The position numbers and the translations under genes were made by a program. The notes beneath the pieces were generated by a model that searched no databases, was not told the origin of the DNA, and was given only the letters and a program-made list of their open reading frames with translations. This document shows, piece after piece, positions 5,241 through 6,344 of a stretch of 6,344 nt of DNA (the stretch's first letter is position 1; every line of letters begins with the position of its first letter). This DNA comes from an uncultured Tissierellia bacterium (lineage in GTDB: Bacteria > Bacillota > Clostridia > Tissierellales > Peptoniphilaceae). The stretch lies in contig CAMYOR010000057.1 of the NCBI GenBank assembly GCA_947278105.1, forward strand, positions 1 to 6,344, read 5' to 3'.

Positions 5241-5271
5241 ACACTTTGGGACACTTTGGAAGACTCCAAAG
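5241..5271. promoter_or_regulatory. 10-bp direct repeat and hairpin upstream of tig promoter
   Basis: ACACTTTGG occurs at 5241-5249 and again at 5251-5259, one helical turn apart. The second copy overlaps a hairpin in which CTTTGGA (5254-5260) pairs with TCCAAAG (5265-5271). On the minus strand the repeat gives CAAA-N6-CAAA, the spacing of the CtsR heat-shock operator, but only the CAAA half of each heptad matches. This may be a regulator site for tig; the evidence is weak. Confidence 0.3.
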
Positions 5272-5282
5272 CCGACAACCGA

Positions 5283-5311
5283 TGTGTTCTTTTCAATGGC
5301 TGTGATATAAT
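5283..5311 (+). promoter_or_regulatory. Extended -10 promoter for tig
   Basis: A perfect TATAAT (5306-5311) is preceded by TG at 5303-5304 with one base between, an extended -10 element. The -35 region at the right distance (TGTGTT, 5283-5288) is poor, as is common with extended -10 promoters. Transcription would begin near 5318, about 40 bases before the tig start. Confidence 0.7.
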
Positions 5312-5357
5312 GACTCAATGATACAAGCATGAAAATTCGTATAAAAGGGGAAAGAGG

Positions 5358-6344
5358 ATGTCAGCAAAATTAATTTCAAATGAAAATAACAAAGCCGTCT
5401 ATGAATTAGAAATCGCCTGGGATGATTTTTACCAAGCAACGGAAAAAGTCTACCGAAACATGAAAGGCCGGGTCCAGATCCCGGGATTTCGGAAAGGACA
5501 CGCTCCTCGTAAAATCATTGAAGCAAATTACGGGAAAGAAGTTTTTTATGAGGATGCCTTAAACGATATTTTGCCCGATGCCATCCGCGATGCCGTTAAA
5601 GAGCTGGACTTAGAGCCCATTGGCAAACCCGATATCGAAGAGATAAAACTGGAAGCCAGCGAGCCCCTGGTCTTTAAGGTAGAAACCGAGCTTCGCCCCC
5701 ATCCCGTCCTTGCGGACTTCAGGGGGATGGAAGTGGAAAGAATCAAAGTGAACGTTTCCGAGGAAGAAGTCCAAAGCGTAATCACCAGCGAGCAGGATAA
5801 AAACGCAGTTCTTAAACCCGTAGAGGGCCGCCCTGCCCAAGAAAAGGACATCGTCAAGATCGACTATGTCGGCACCATGAACGGGGAAGCCTTTGAAGGT
5901 GGATCCCAGGAAGGCGCCCAGCTTACGATCGGAGCCCACCAATTTATCCCCGGTTTTGAGGAACAGCTGGTCGGCCATTCGAAAGGAGAAGAATTTGACA
6001 TTTCGGTCACCTTCCCCGCCGGATATCAGGCCAAAGAGCTCGCCGGAAAAGGAGCCATTTTCCATGTCAAAATGAACGAAATCCTCGAAAAGGAACTTCC
6101 CGAAATTAATGATGATTTCGCCCAGGATGTCTCAGAATTTGACACCCTAGAAGAATACAAAAAAGACATCCGAAGAAAACTTGCTGAGGAAAGGGAAGAA
6201 CAGGCCAAATCAGCCCTGGAAACCGCAGCCGTCCGAAAGCTGGTCGAGCTTTCCGGGATCGAGCCTCCTCGGTCGATGATTGAAACGGAGATCGACCATT
6301 CCATGTCCGGCCTCCTCAATCAGCTCTCCTCCATGGGCCTGACC
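5358..6344 (+). CDS. tig: Trigger factor (partial, 3' end beyond window)
   Basis: Trigger factor is the ribosome-bound chaperone and peptidyl-prolyl isomerase that meets nascent chains at the exit tunnel. The frame is open from ATG 5358 to the window end, 329 codons with no stop; full-length proteins are about 430 residues, so roughly the last 100 are missing. The N-terminal ribosome-binding domain has the L23-docking signature GFRKGHAP at 43-50, the same position as in E. coli. The FKBP-type domain spans about 160-245 (DIVKIDYVGTMNGEAFEGG, then IPGFEEQLVG). A helix-rich chaperone domain begins near 247. AAAGGGG ending at 5350 is the likely ribosome binding site, with a second purine stretch (GAGG) abutting the ATG. 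The gene has its own promoter and is separated from degV by a terminator-like hairpin. clpP and clpX often follow tig in Bacillota, but that lies outside the window. Confidence 0.95.
   Translation, partial: MSAKLISNENNKAVYELEIAWDDFYQATEKVYRNMKGRVQIPGFRKGHAPRKIIEANYGKEVFYEDALNDILPDAIRDAVKELDLEPIGKPDIEEIKLEASEPLVFKVETELRPHPVLADFRGMEVERIKVNVSEEEVQSVITSEQDKNAVLKPVEGRPAQEKDIVKIDYVGTMNGEAFEGGSQEGAQLTIGAHQFIPGFEEQLVGHSKGEEFDISVTFPAGYQAKELAGKGAIFHVKMNEILEKELPEINDDFAQDVSEFDTLEEYKKDIRRKLAEEREEQAKSALETAAVRKLVELSGIEPPRSMIETEIDHSMSGLLNQLSSMGLT

Overview
The window reads as chromosomal DNA of a Gram-positive, Bacillota-type (Clostridia/Tissierellia-like) bacterium. This is inferred from purine-rich Shine-Dalgarno sequences, a sigma-A type TTGACA/TATTAT promoter, a DegV-family lipid-binding protein with a TTG start, a Bacillus-type GlmM and a class II CCA-adding enzyme. 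I cannot name a genus. All recognisable genes are on the + strand and are housekeeping genes.

Layout. Positions 1-1505 hold no gene I can support. This is a 1.5 kb mosaic of four different repeat families: (I) seven hairpins with CCACCC/GGGTGG stems at 91-541; (II) two copies of an 83-bp GC-rich double-hairpin unit at 574-739; (III) two copies of a three-armed inverted repeat built on GCCACTCCGACT at 968-1184; (IV) a 54-55-bp tandem array at about 1276-1456. Single strong hairpins and two terminator-like structures lie between them. A 16-bp AT-rich dyad, best form GTTAAACATTTAACAA, recurs in one orientation in both family I (degenerate copies) and family IV (near-perfect copies), with a further copy at 793. 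It resembles the clostridial Rex operator. A polypyrimidine tract then leads into a good promoter at 1506-1535.

Positions 1572-5151 carry three co-directional genes: glmM (phosphoglucosamine mutase, cell-wall precursor synthesis), cca (tRNA CCA-end addition, starting 36 nt downstream) and a degV-family fatty-acid-binding protein (76 nt further, TTG start with a strong ribosome binding site). They look like one transcription unit driven from 1506-1535 and closed by a hairpin near 5191-5217. The gene order gives no shared pathway beyond basic growth functions.

From 5220 a separate unit begins: a short leader with a 10-bp direct repeat and a hairpin, an extended -10 promoter at 5303-5311, and tig (trigger factor), which is cut by the window end after 329 codons, within its C-terminal domain.

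No tRNA, rRNA, insertion sequence, CRISPR array or known riboswitch was recognised. The coding part is ordinary. The repeat mosaic upstream of glmM is the part that deserves attention.
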